Assembly: GCA_022570795.1 (NCBI GenBank)
Contig: JAKUDP010000008.1
Coordinates: forward strand, 1,612,001 to 1,676,000
Length of the DNA: 64,000 nucleotides
Source of the DNA: Sphaerulina vaccinii
Taxonomy: Eukaryota > Ascomycota > Dothideomycetes > Mycosphaerellales > Mycosphaerellaceae
Reading direction: 5' to 3'
Shown: positions 53,139-64,000 of the stretch, in pieces
Layout of the letters: the number at the start of each line of letters is the position of its first letter
Position numbering within the stretch: the stretch's first letter is position 1
Position numbers and translations under genes: made by a program
The notes under the pieces: model-generated
Told to the model about the DNA's origin: nothing
The model's input: the letters and a program-made list of their open reading frames with translations, nothing else
Database searches by the model: none

Positions 53139-54468
53139 TCAGCTTGGAATATCATACTCCCGCCATCCTTCAGTACTGAAAAGTACCACTATCATCTTCT
53201 CCCTCTCTGCAGCAGAGACTATCATCTTCTCCGTCTCTGCAACAGTTATCTCTCTTATGTACTTTCTCAAAGCAGCCAATGTAGCTGCACCACAAGGACC
53301 AGCACTGACACCAAAGCTCTTCAACTGTTCGACACTTTCATGAGCCTCTCGGTCAGTCACCGTCACTGCAGATGTCACTCCATACTTCAGCGTAGGGTAT
53401 GCAAGATCCGATGTGGTACCACAATTCATGCCGGCCATGATGGTACCGCCTGTCTGAATTGGTCTGAGCTCTCCCGCATGCAGCGACTCCTTGAATGATG
53501 CTGCCGTATCTGGCTCGACTGTGACTATGCGGTTGTCTGACCTGGCAGCTTTGTAATGAGCAACAACAGAATGTGCCCAAGAGCCAACTCCCACAGAGGC
53601 GAAGAGTGTGTTTGGCTTGAGGCCATTTGTCAAAGCTGCGACCTGTCGATCCGTCTCTGTGAGCATCGTAGCATAGCCGTCTGTGACCCACTGCACAAAT
53701 CGTCAGCTCAGCAAAGACGCTCTGGACAAGCGAAAACATACCTGCGGGATCTCCTCATAACCATGCCACGCTGTATCCATGACCATCAACGCACCAGTCT
53801 GTTCAGCATCCTGTATCGTCGCAGCAATTGAGTCATCATAGCTGCCGCCCTCCAAGACTTTCACTTCTGCACCTTCGCTTCGAAGCAAATTCTGTGTGTA
53901 TTCGCTCATGAAGCCAGGGACATAGACTGTGATCGACACGCCCAAAATCTTAGCCATTCGTGCAGATGCGCGACCCCAATTGCCTTCGGAACATGTCACC
54001 AGTCGGATGGGCTTGGTGGACTTCTCTGACAACAAATGCTGCAAGTCTTGAAGCGAGGTCGAAGCTGCGATATTGAGCTGTTTGCAGACTGCCCGATGAA
54101 TGGCCCAGCTCGCGCCTAAGATCTTGAAAGCTGGCAGTCCGAAGCCTGAATTCGTTAGGACACAAGCCATTTGCATATCATTATGTCTCATCATATGTCT
54201 TGAGATAGGTTGTGCCCAAAAGAGACTTACGTGTGGATTCATCCTTCAGGAAGACGTTTGCCACTCCGAGTTCTTGAGCTATCGGGCTCAGATCATGGAG
54301 CTGTGTCTCATTATAGTCCGGGAGTGTTCGATGGAAGGCTTCCACAGCTGGGTCGATTGGATTCTGTACTGGTGTGCTGTCTGCGTAAAATCGGTAAGGA
54401 TTGTGGAGCAACCAGGGCCGGTGGTATTCCTCGCCGGTGGATAGATGTCGTACTTTGTAGTTAGCCAT
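53139..54468 (-). CDS. Diaminopropionate ammonia-lyase-like PLP enzyme
   Basis: A fold-type II PLP enzyme of 397 residues, in the group that deaminates 2,3-diaminopropionate (and serine/threonine analogues) to pyruvate and ammonia. The PLP lysine is in LPAFKILGASWA; the phosphate-binding glycine-rich loop is the SVGVGSWAHSV region, with CSEGNWGRA equivalent to the substrate-binding loop. Exons are 54231-54468, 53742-54145 and 53139-53690; introns have GTAAGT/TTCAG and GTATGT/GTGCAG borders. The joins DESTRFGLPAFK and EEIPQWVTDGYATM match family conservation. It is divergent from 5-oxoprolinase across 735 bp. A threonine/serine dehydratase activity cannot be excluded. Confidence 0.88.
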
Positions 54469-55203
54469 ATCTGGCTATATCGTTTCAAGAGTGAAGGATT
54501 CAGGTCTGGGGTCTGATCAGAAGTCACTCGCTAAGACATATGCAGGAAAGATCGCGCGTGTACTCCACGGGCAAGAACTTCCTCCAAAAGTAAGGGCTTG
54601 CCCATAGGGCGTGTAGCAACTGCCGCCCGGCCACGACTTTGGCATCAGCATTAGCACACCTGTGGGCTGCTCTTCGCGGACAGCTCGAGTATCATGAGAA
54701 GCTGTTGAGATGGCAGGCGAAAGATGCTGATGAGGGAGAGCTGCGCTAAGCTGCTGTTTCATCGTCGAGAAAGATGCCAGTGATTGGCCTAACCAGAAGC
54801 ACACGCTAGCTTTCGTCTCTACGCACGGTTCACCATTGTTGAGAGCACGGATCATCGGCGAGTGAGTGAAGTGGCCGAGCATTTCGCTGGACAAACCGTC
54901 TTTGGCCGACGCCAACACTGTTGCCCGCATGCAAGCTATCGTCACTCGTCAGTGTACTATCAAGCCCGCAATAACAGCAGATGGGTCTGGTACGGCGAAG
55001 AGGAAGACGTGCTGATAGGATTACTCACGCGCAGCAGTCAACTCTGGTATAAGGACTGCAACGTACCTCTTCTCACCTATGCTAACATAGACCTGCCTCT
55101 TTGTCCATTCACTTATACTATACTCTGGAGCGTTCTTGCTGAAGCATTAGCCAGCTCATATACTCTACTTCATTCTCAGGGCTCCATACTACGAACTATC
55201 ACC
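54469..55203. other. Shared upstream region of ammonia-lyase and 5-oxoprolinase genes
   Basis: 735 bp between divergent genes. A 137-codon ATG frame on the minus strand (54517-54930) contains protein-like stretches (SWPGGSCYTPYGQALTFGG) but no domain I recognise, and it overlaps the promoter. I leave it uncalled. Confidence 0.45.
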
Positions 55204-58200
55204 ATGGGCGCTACAACGAATGGCGAGGTCAATGGTACCTCGCCTAAGGGCATTCGAATAGCCATCGATCGAGGTGGCACCTTCACAGATTGTGTTGGCA
55301 ACCCAGGCACTGGCAAGATGGAAGACGATGTATTGATCAAGCTATTATCTGTCGATCCTCAGAACTACGACGATGCACCACTCGAAGGCATTCGACGTCT
55401 TTTAGAACGATTTACTGGTCAGGATATACCTCGAGGGCAGCCTCTAGACACAACCAAGATCGAGAGCATACGTATGGGCACCACAGTAGCTACCAATGCT
55501 CTACTAGAAAGAAAGGGCGAGGATATCGCTATGGTAGTCACGAAGGGTTTCAAAGACTGCTTAGAGATCGGTAACCAGAGCAGACCGAATATCTTTGATC
55601 TGGCGATCAGGAAGCCAGAAATGCTCTACAAGAAGGTTGTGGAGATTGATGAGCGAGTAACATTAGAGGACTATGCGGAAGACCCAGAGCGCAACAAGAC
55701 AGAGGCACAGTCTGAGGATGGTGCAGAGCTAGTAAAAGGGCTATCTGGCGAGACAGTGAGAATATTGCAACGACCAGACGAAGGCAGCATACGGAAGCAG
55801 CTACAAGAGGTGTATGACTCTGGATTGAAGAGTATAGCTGTATGCTTGATGCATGGATATACATACCCTCAGCATGAAGCTGTCGTGGGCAAGATTGCAA
55901 GGGACATTGGTTTCGAGCACGTCTCGCTTTCTTCTGAGCTCATGCCTATGATCAAGCTCGTGCCCAGAGCGACTTCTGCTTGCGCTGATGCATATCTGAC
56001 ACCTGCGATCCGGAAGTACATCGATGGTTTCCAGAAGGGCTTCGAAGGCGGTCTAGGGACGGAGAGCGTCAAGAAGGAAAGTGGCTCGAAAGGTGCTCGT
56101 TGCGAGTTCATGCAGTCCGATGGAGGTCTTGTCGATGTGGATGGCTTCAGTGGTCTTAAAGCCATCCTCTCTGGTCCGGCTGGTGGTGTCGTTGGGTATG
56201 CACTCACCAGCTACGATCCCGAGACGAAGATTCCTGTGATTGGCTTCGACATGGGTGGTACTAGCACAGATGTGTCGAGATATGGTAGTGGTCGTTACGA
56301 TCATGTCTTCGAGACCACAACTGCTGGTGTCACAATACAATCACCTCAACTCGACATCAACACTGTCGCAGCTGGAGGTGGATCTCGTCTGTTCTTCCGC
56401 AACGGCCTATTCGTGGTCGGACCTGAAAGCGCAAGCGCTCATCCTGGGCCAGCATGTTACCGCAAGGACGGACCTCTTACGATCACCGATGCGAACCTCC
56501 TGCTTGGACGACTTCTCCCAGACTTTTTCCCAAAGATCTTTGGCAAGAATGAGGACGAAGGTCTTGACGAGGAAGCGAGTAAGACTGCTTTCGAGGAGCT
56601 GACTGCGCAGATCAACAAGGAGAATGCTGCAGGCAACAAGGAGAAGGAGATGAGCATGGACGAGGTAGCGTACGGCTTCCTTAAGATCGCAAACGAGACC
56701 ATGACACGTCCCATCCGATCTCTGACTGAGGCTCGTGGCCACGATACGAGCAAGCATAGGCTGGCGACATTCGGAGGCGCGGGTGGCCAACACGCTGTTG
56801 CAATTGCAGAAGCGCTTGGTATCACTCAGATCCTAGTGCACCGCTACTCTTCAGTACTCTCTGCATACGGTATGGCACTGGCTGATGTTGTGGACGAGCG
56901 ACAAGAGCCCGAGTCGAAGATCTGGTCAGACAAGGATCAGGATACGAGGAAGTACCTTCAAGACAAGATGGCAGAGCTTAAGAAGAAGTCAACAGCAACT
57001 CTGAAGGACGAAGGCTTCTCCGAAGACCAAGTACACTTCGAAGAGTACCTCAACATGAGATATCGAGGCACAGAGTCTGCTCTCATGATCGTTCGACCAG
57101 CTTCTGGAGAGGCCAGCAAAGAGTATGATGGTGATGACTGGGCATTCGGCAAAGCATTCGTCAAGCAGCACGAGCAAGAATTCGGCTTCACGCTTCCTGA
57201 TCGTGACATTATCATCGACGATGTGCGTGCAAGAGGTATTGGCAAGACATTCGAGGGTCTAGAGAAGACTGTCGATCAGCAGCTCAAGGAAGTCAAGCCG
57301 AAAGACCTGCCAAAGGGCGACAAGACCTACGGCAGCAAGTCAGTGTACTTTGAGGGTGGCAGGCAGGATACTGCCATCTACAAGCTCGAAGACCTCGCTG
57401 TTGGAGACCGCATCAAAGGTCCTGCGATCATTGCCGACGGCACACAGACGATCGTGGTCACGCCAAACGCATCAGCACTCCTCATTGACACACATGTTGT
57501 CATCAACCTGGGCGAAGTTGACGCACAAGAGAAGAAGGTCGATACCAAGAATGTCGACCCTATCATGCTCTCGATCTTTGCACACAGATTCATGGCTATT
57601 GCAGAACAAATGGGACGTGCATTGCAGAAGACCTCAGTCTCGACCAACGTCAAGGAGCGACTGGATTACTCATGTGCTCTCTTCGATGCAGACGGAGGTC
57701 TAGTCGCCAACGCGCCCCACCTTCCTGTCCATCTTGGTAGTATGTCTACCTGCGTTCGCAAGCAGGCCGAGATCTGGAAAGGCAAGCTGAAGAAGGGCGA
57801 TGTCCTGGTCTCAAACCATCCCATGTTCGGCGGGTGAGTACTACCTCATACTACTGACCTTGATGATCGTATGGGTCATGCTAACAATATATCTAGGACA
57901 CACTTACCAGATATCACGGTCATCACACCTGCCTTCTCGGGGGACAACATCGTCTTCTACGTGGCTTCTCGAGCTCATCATGCAGACATTGGCGGCATTC
58001 TACCGGGATCGATGCCACCACACAGCAAGGAGCTATTCCAAGAAGGCGCAGCAATTAAGACCGAGAAGCTCGTCTCCGAAGGCCACTTCAATGACAAACG
58101 CATCACGGAACTACTTCTCGACGAACCAGCACAATATCCTGGTTGCTCTGGCACTCGTTGCTTAGCTGACAACCTCAACGACCTGAAAGCACAAATCGCA

Positions 58201-59382
58201 GCGAATCAGAAGGGCATCAACCTCATCTCAACACTCATCGAAGACTACGGCGAAGACGTTGTACAATTCTACATGCACAGCATCCAAGACAACGCCGAAC
58301 TCTCAGTCCGTAACCTTCTGAAAGACGTCTCTTCGCGTTTCTCTGGACAAGACCTCTCAGCAATAGATTTCATGGACGACGGATCTCCCATCCAGCTCAA
58401 AATCACAATCGATGCCGAGAAAGGTGAAGCAGTTTTTGACTTCACTGGTACAGGACCAGAAGTCTATGCGAACTGGAACGCTCCTGAGGCTGTTACTTAC
58501 AGCGCTATAATCTACTGTTTGAGATGTCTCATCAGTGAAGATATACCACTCAACCAAGGCTGCCTCAAACCAGTGAAAGTCATCATTCCACCTAAGAGTT
58601 TCCTCTCGCCATCTGGAACTGCGGCTGTAGTAGGTGGGAATGTCTTGACTTCTCAACGAGTCACCGATGTAGTCTTGAAAGCTTTCCAAGCTTGTGCCGC
58701 CTCACAAGGAGACACAAACAACTTGACCTTCGGCTTTGGTGGTAATGTTTCTGGGCAAGAAGCCGTGAAAGGCTTCGGATACTACGAGACTATTGCTGGT
58801 GGAAGTGGAGCTGGACCTACCTGGGATGGAACTAATGGCGTGCATACACATATGACCAATACCCGTATCACGGATGCTGAGGTTTTCGAGAGGAGGTATC
58901 CGGTCATCCTGAGAGAATTCAGTCTCAGACCCGACAGTCATGGAAAAGGACAACACAAAGGTGGTAATGGTGTGGTCAGAGATATCGAGTTCCGCATTCC
59001 TGTACAGGTCTCGATCCTCTCCGAAAGAAGGGTTTACCATCCTTATGGACTTGAAGGTGGAGAGGACGCGCAATGCGGGAAGAACATCTGGGTCAGGAAG
59101 GTCGATAAGGTTGCTGGGTCTGGTGCTGAGGACAAGAAAACTAATGGCGAGCATGAGACTAATGGTGTGGAGGGCGAGCAAGAGTACAGATACATCTCCC
59201 TCGGCGCGAAGAATACTGCGGCTATGCAAGCTGGTGAGAGGATTATTGTTATGACTCCTGGTGGTGGAGGTTGGGGTCCTGCTGGGAAGGCTTCTGAGGC
59301 TGCGATTAAGAAGGATCCGAAGGAGAGTTGGAGAGGTGGGAGTGTAGCTGCTAGGCAAGCTGAGGGTGAGGCTAGTGCTTAA
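55204..59382 (+). CDS. OXP1: 5-oxoprolinase (ATP-dependent)
   Basis: Hydrolyses 5-oxo-L-proline to L-glutamate with ATP in the gamma-glutamyl (glutathione) cycle. The spliced protein has 1,371 residues, just above the usual 1,280-1,300 of eukaryotic enzymes. The N-terminal HydA half begins IRIAIDRGGTFTDCVGNPG and includes FDMGGTSTDVSRY and SGPAGGVVGYAL, the ASKHA-type ATP-binding motifs. The HydB half starts near IFAHRFMAIAEQMG and includes VHLGSMSTCVRKQ and THLPDITVITPAF. The end carries PGGGGWG. Exon 1 is 55204-57833 and exon 2 is 57897-59382; the 63-nt intron is GTGAGT...ATCTAG. The frame is open upstream of 55204, but the ATG in ATCACCATGGGCGCT starts the recognisable protein. Confidence 0.95.
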
Positions 59383-59897
59383 GCGCTGCTCGTAAGCTTA
59401 AGGCAATATGAACACTTGCCATTCAATCGCTTCTGCTTATCCTGAGTCTTCTCAACACGCCTGACGATGATTCTGGAATTGTGACTCCTTGTTGTGCGTC
59501 GAACATAGGGTGACGTTCGCACGGATTGCTATGCGCGTTTCCAAATATGCCGGATTTTAGGAAAAGTCGTAATTCGACGAAATCGATATATCTTGCGCAA
59601 TTGGTGTCTGCACACATTCAAACTGCTCAAACATAATTCTCATAGTACAAGAAGCCCATACATCAAGTTCTAGATTGAGTTGTTCATGTTCGACGTCGTT
59701 GTCGTAGCTCATCTGAAACAGGTAACCCTAAGCTTCAGCAAGCGGGCACGAACGAATGCAGCAGAACGACACTTTAGAAGACTGCTGGAATGGAAGACAG
59801 AGAGGGTATGACAACGATCGAGAGTGATAGGTCCACTGTACAATAAACGTATGGGTATCATAAGAATGCAATGCTGCCACCCGAAACGATCAGTCGA
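59383..59897. other. Convergent 3' flanks of 5-oxoprolinase and EXO5 genes
   Basis: 515 bp between convergent genes; the sequence is AT-richer than the flanking coding regions. No distinct element beyond presumed 3' UTRs. Confidence 0.55.
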
Positions 59898-61688
59898 TCA
59901 AACTTGGCTCAGCCGACTCTTCAGCTTGCCCTTCTGACCGGACTTCTTATCAAGGTCCTGCCGCCAAGAACACTCGTCTGCGAACTCACAAGTGCCACAT
60001 TTGTACGAGGCCTCTTCAATATCGACGCCTTGCGCCGCGCGCTCGCCCCGCCACCAAGCCAGCTCAGACATCACATACTTATCCAAAGCTTCGGCATCAT
60101 ATGCGAAGCTCCTTCGTCCGATCAGGTTTCCACTGGTTGTGGTACGGAACTCGGCTGTAAGCAAAGGGGATACAGAGCTAACAGATATCGTTCTGCGAAA
60201 TTCCTCGATCATGTGTGACCAGAGTAAGGCCAATGTGTTGTATGTTGTCACCTCGTCGAGAGCGTCGACAGATATTGACTGCGACATGTCCATTTCGTCG
60301 TTACCATCGTCAAGCTCGATCGGCGGCCGTTGGCTGGAACTGAAATCTATGTCGGCCATGTTGGCGATGAATGTGTCGCTGAAATGCACATTTGCGTCCA
60401 TGCTGTATCGATCAAAAACACGTTCCGCTTCGACCTGATTCGCTGCCAGTTCGCTCAGCATTCGTCGATATAGCATGAGTTGCATTTGTGTCGATTGCAT
60501 GCGTTTTCCAGACGGAAGACTGCCGGACCCGCGTGTCTTCACGTCCGTGAGGTATATCGTCCGAGCGGGTTGCCGCTGCTGACTCGTGCCTCCCCATGCA
60601 GCCTGGCTGTTGAATATGGCCTGTTCTTGCGAACTGCCAAAAAAGCTTGTCAGCGTCCGCTGGTCTGCAGGCAGCGACTCCTTCTTGATCCCTTTCTTTG
60701 CCGTCTCTTGCATGTCCAGCAGCTCAGCCTCGGCCTTCTCATCAGGGCAGGTATATGAAAGTGCGTCGATGATACCAACAACAACATCTCCGTCCAATAC
60801 GCTGAACACTTCGAGCTCACGCGTTAGGCCAGTTGCTCTAAGCCCTCGCAGTCCTTGTATGATGTTCCAGAGTCTCAGTCCCATCTGGTCCTCCTTCGTT
60901 TCGATTTCGACCCGCACCTCAACCTGCACTTGCTGCTCCAATTTCTTATGGACCTTCGAGCCTTGCTTCATAGCCACTGTCCGCTTGACTTGGCCATGCT
61001 TGGTCAAGCTATACCAGTACTTCAACTCACACCATGCTGGCGTGACCAGATCGGTGACCGTCAGCGGTCTCTGCTTTCGAAAGCGCTCTCGGGGTGTTCT
61101 CTTGTCATCGACTTCGGCGATTGGAAGGATGGGGCCTGCTTCACGTTTGATAGGAGTGTCACCTACATAGACAGCTTTGGGTCGCTGTGGTCAGCGTGTC
61201 AGTCCCCATTCGTGTATGATATAGCCTGTAGACCTACAGAATGGATCTGTCTCGTCAAGCTTCGGGTCTTTGGAAGGCGGACCAGGCGTTGTAACACCGT
61301 CGCCATTGCCAATGCGATCTGGAAGCTGAGCTCGTATGCGCTCTATTGCCTCAATATCCGCGCGAGACAGTATCACAGTGTATGTCTCGGATTCATCTCT
61401 TTCTGGTCGTCCTGGTACCACGCCTTCTTCTTTCTCGACTTCCTCAGTCTTCACCTCTGCCAGTGGTGTCGCCGGTGTCTGAGAGAAGGCTGTGGCGAGA
61501 TCGTCCAGTTCGTCTAAGGTGGCGTCGTCCAGATCGGAGCCATAGTCACTTTCTGCGGCGTCCTTGACTACCTTCTCCTTGTCATCGATATCCTGGTCGC
61601 CGTCCGCATCGACCATGTCGAGTTCTGAGGTGTCATCTTGCTTGCTGCGAAATGCGCGAGCGAAGTATTGCCGGTGATGGCTCAGCAT
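59898..61688 (-). CDS. Exonuclease V (EXO5/DEM1), Fe-S cluster nuclease
   Basis: A single-strand DNA exonuclease of the PD-(D/E)XK/RecB family; yeast Exo5 maintains mitochondrial DNA and the human protein repairs crosslinks. The predicted protein has 571 residues. The Fe-S cysteines are one in VTPAWCELKYWYSL and three near the C-terminus (SYKCGTCEFADECSW). The nuclease core includes GSKVHKKLE, VVVGIIDAL, IYLTDVKTRGSGSLPS and QMQLMLYRRML. Exon 2 is 59898-61162 and exon 1 61238-61688. The proposed 75-nt intron (GTAGGT...CTATGTAG) is the only one I found that keeps both frames; it is less certain than the rest. The first ATG of the frame is at 61688. The acidic N-terminal 110 residues look disordered. 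Confidence 0.85.
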
Positions 61689-62551
61689 TGTTTTGTTTTG
61701 CTCCACGCGAAGTGCTTTGGAGCTTGTTCCGAAGTCGCGAGCCAGTGAGCGTTGAAGACCTGGTCAGCATGGGTCAAGATCGAGACAAAGAGGGACAACA
61801 ACGTGAATGAAGGAATTGAGACTTTCATGGCGAATGGGCAGCTGTGAGCTCTTCATTGTATGTCTATCGGTCTACGATGTTGTACGTTTCGCCACCGCAC
61901 CATGGCAGGCAGCCACGCCTCCTGCTCCACTCATTCGGCAGGCGCCTCGAACAAATGGCATGTCTTGTATGCACATCGTCCAGTAATTACCAGGCAACAT
62001 TGCAGGAGGCTGGAGAGGGTTGGAGTCTGCAGAGCATTCCATCTTCGTAGACTGTGCCTCTCCGTACTCTCCGTAGCCAGTCCACGGCATGCATGTTCTC
62101 CTGTTTGACAGACGGACTTCCCAATTGTGCATTTGGACCTGTATCGTCCATTGAGCTCATTGAGCTGAGACGCACTAGTATCCTCCAAGCTTTCCGCAGA
62201 AGTAAGAGTGAATATCTGCTGGCGACTTCCATCTTGTTGTTGAAGCTCTAGCTCAGCGAGTCCATCTTCCGCAAGCAAGTCTGGCATGATCATTTTGAGC
62301 TTTCTGGCCCTTCAGTGCATGCGATGTGCCAATAGTTCTAGGGTGCGTTGTCTGTCCGAGAAGCGTTATCGTCCTGCGCCCTCGTTCAGTTCATGAAGAG
62401 CAGCTCTCGTCAATCGACTCCTGATCAGAAGCACCGTTGGTTCACCAGTCCTGTGCTAGAGTCTCTGGCCGATTGGGAGCTCTTCCGTAGCTCTTCTTAG
62501 GATGAGTCTGAGCTTCTTGCTCCTGGTATAGACCTTGCCTTCTCCTCTCCC
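61689..62551. other. Intergenic between EXO5 and Mpv17 genes
   Basis: 863 bp. A 120-codon ATG frame on the minus strand (61931-62293) begins with a protein-like stretch (MIMPDLLAEDGLAELELQQQ) but then loses coherence. It could be one exon of an unrecognised small gene; I do not call it. Confidence 0.4.
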
Positions 62552-63331
62552 TCATGACTTCTGCGCCATCTTCTTCTGCTTCCCACTCTTCTCTTCCTTC
62601 CTCCCACTCAGCAACTCCTTCGCCATCAACTCCGCCTCAGCAGCCCGATTCAACCAAGACAAATAAGTCTGCCACCCAATAGCAACAACGCCCGCAAAAA
62701 CATTCCGATTCTGCGGCGGCACAAACGTGAAATTCAGTGCTGTAACAAAAGGCCACAATTTCCAGCTGTTCACCCAAGAAACAGGCACAGTCTTCCACAC
62801 CCTCTCCTTCGTCTCCTTCCACGTCCCTCCAGCAAGTAAAGTCTGCATCCCAAAGAAATACGTATTGAATATCGGGGTAAACAACGTCTGACTGACTACA
62901 ATCTTCACCACCAGCCCTTTCCAATGCTTATCATAATTGAAATTCCTCCCCAGCCATAAAAACCATTTATACGAAGGTATTGAAGAAACGCCTCCGATGA
63001 TCATAGCTCTCAACCCTCTGATCGGCTCATATCTTCCTTCCGTGAAACTTGAAGTCTGAACGAATTGTGCTGATAAGTCGCCGAGGAAGTAGATTATCAA
63101 ACTACTTTCGAGCTGTACGGTAAGAGGTGAACGAGCTTGCATAGAGCTGTATGCGCGGAAAGGGATCTTGATCGGTTCGAGCCATGCGTGGTATGAGCCA
63201 GAGCTTGGTGGTGGCGGAGTATTCGTTTTCGTCTTCCTAGATTCGTTTCGTTGCTGTCTGTTCAGGTTCCGCTGGACGTTCTGGTGAAGGCGTCGGAGAG
63301 TCGCCCGCCCAGCGAAGAAGGCGAAGGTCAT
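62552..63331 (-). CDS. Mpv17/PMP22 family membrane protein
   Basis: A 259-residue integral membrane protein of the Mpv17/PMP22 family, located in the inner mitochondrial or peroxisomal membrane (Sym1, PXMP2 relatives) and thought to form channels. The family signature is in the C-terminal half: VNSWKLWPFVTALNFTFVPP followed by RNVFAGVVAIGWQTYLSW. Upstream segments include LESSLIIYFLGDLSAQ and IPSYKWFLWLGRNF. The N-terminal 45 residues are basic and Arg-rich (GRATLRRLHQNVQRNLNR), compatible with a mitochondrial presequence. The start at 63331 (MTFAFFAG) is the first ATG. The tail is very Lys-rich (KEEKSGKQKKMAQKS). Confidence 0.9.
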   Translation of the reverse strand: MTFAFFAGRATLRRLHQNVQRNLNRQQRNESRKTKTNTPPPPSSGSYHAWLEPIKIPFRAYSSMQARSPLTVQLESSLIIYFLGDLSAQFVQTSSFTEGRYEPIRGLRAMIIGGVSSIPSYKWFLWLGRNFNYDKHWKGLVVKIVVSQTLFTPIFNTYFFGMQTLLAGGTWKETKERVWKTVPVSWVNSWKLWPFVTALNFTFVPPQNRNVFAGVVAIGWQTYLSWLNRAAEAELMAKELLSGRKEEKSGKQKKMAQKS

Positions 63332-64000
63332 CTTGCTGGTTTGACAGCCACGCACATTAACGACCTGGTAACGACGGTGTGTTTGTGAGTGTGCATGCTG
63401 AGCAGCATTGTGGGTTTAGCTGGTGAGCGAGGTCGCAAGATTTGACGCCATTTCGATCTACTGAGAAGACGCGTTCCGGTACCTTGCCTTCGGTAGATCT
63501 TGAGCTTCGTAGGGCTGAATGTATTGATCATTCCGCATTTCTGTTCAGTATCAGCGACAGCATGATCCAAACATGATTCTCTTGACAATGCCGGGAAGCT
63601 GGTGGTCAGTACTGTGCATGAGAATGAATATGTTCCTGCGCAAGCAAGAATAAATACTGTGAGAAGAGTGCAACGAGGCTGCAGCGAGCTATGGATGAGC
63701 AGATTGCGCCCCGTGGAAGGCAGCGAACTCGAGGGCAGCGAACAGTCACAACGATGGTATGAGCGAGCACGATGAGAATGAGAGTGGGAGCAGTAGTGAG
63801 GTTTGAATCAGTTTGCAATTGTTTGCATCATTGTCATTATGATACATAAGGCCATCTTGCCCGCCATCGATGCCCGTGGTATCTTGGGCTAGAACTCCTG
63901 TCGTCTCAGCCCGTAGTCATCTGAGTACCCCATAACGCCATATGCAAATATCAAGTAGTTGAGTGCCTGCTATCCATCACACCTGGGACTGTTGGTGTAG
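63332..64000. other. Intergenic to window end
   Basis: 669 bp upstream of the Mpv17-like gene. No gene, repeat or RNA feature is supportable. Confidence 0.5.

Noticed and set aside
54517..54930. Minus-strand 137-codon ATG frame upstream of 5-oxoprolinase
   Set aside because: Some stretches look protein-like, but there is no recognised domain and it overlaps the promoter of a divergent pair.
61931..62293. Minus-strand 120-codon frame between EXO5 and Mpv17 genes
   Set aside because: Protein-like only over the first 50 residues; no partner exon could be fixed.

Overview
The window is nuclear DNA from a filamentous ascomycete. The evidence is gene-dense DNA on both strands, short introns (mostly 50-80 nt) with GTAAGT/GTATGT-type donors and CTAAC/CTGAC-type branch sites, and typical Pezizomycotina families: a necrosis-inducing NPP1-like protein, an unspecific peroxygenase, GH16 and GH76 cell-wall enzymes, an Ace2/Swi5 factor and NAD-dependent glutamate dehydrogenase. 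A Dothideomycete is my best guess, but that is inference from gene style. I saw no tRNA, rRNA, CRISPR array or intact transposon.

Layout. 1-9.2 kb: an F-box-like protein cut by the window edge, a nitrilase, an orphan protein, an NPP1-like secreted protein and a coiled-coil nuclear-type protein, all on the minus strand. 9.4-16.1 kb: OST3 (oligosaccharyltransferase), three tandem paralogous C2H2 zinc-finger genes whose start codons are exactly 1,261 bp apart, and a mitochondrial APS/PAPS-type carrier. 17.3-33.6 kb: a lysine/proline-rich histone H1-tail-like protein, NAD-GDH, a Crh-type GH16 transglycosylase, an Ace2/Swi5 factor, a small Ser-rich protein, a GH76 mannanase, a BRCT protein and a hypothetical protein. 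33.8-38.5 kb: PRO2 and ubiquitin-S27a, divergent from one 247-bp promoter, then an F-box protein and the proteasome subunit RPN12. 38.5-47.0 kb: a gene-poor stretch and a Gbp2/Hrb1-like three-RRM SR protein whose best gene model has a 3.4-kb second intron full of internal duplications. 49-63.3 kb: an unspecific peroxygenase, 2,3-butanediol-type dehydrogenase, a tetraspan membrane protein, a diaminopropionate ammonia-lyase-like enzyme, 5-oxoprolinase, EXO5 and an Mpv17/PMP22 protein.

Shared roles. Much of the window is housekeeping: proteasome, ribosome/ubiquitin, N-glycosylation, mRNA export and DNA repair. NAD-GDH, PRO2 and 5-oxoprolinase all act around glutamate, but they are scattered and not an evident cluster. 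GH16, GH76 and Ace2/Swi5 all relate to the cell wall or septation. NPP1-like and peroxygenase products would be secreted.

The most unusual parts are the expanded intron of the Gbp2-like gene (a copy of a coding-exon fragment, a 100-bp triplicate, and a triplicated cassette whose last copy could be an alternative first exon), the equally spaced zinc-finger triplet, and a GC-AG intron two codons into the ubiquitin fusion gene. All splice models were read by eye from consensus signals and family conservation.
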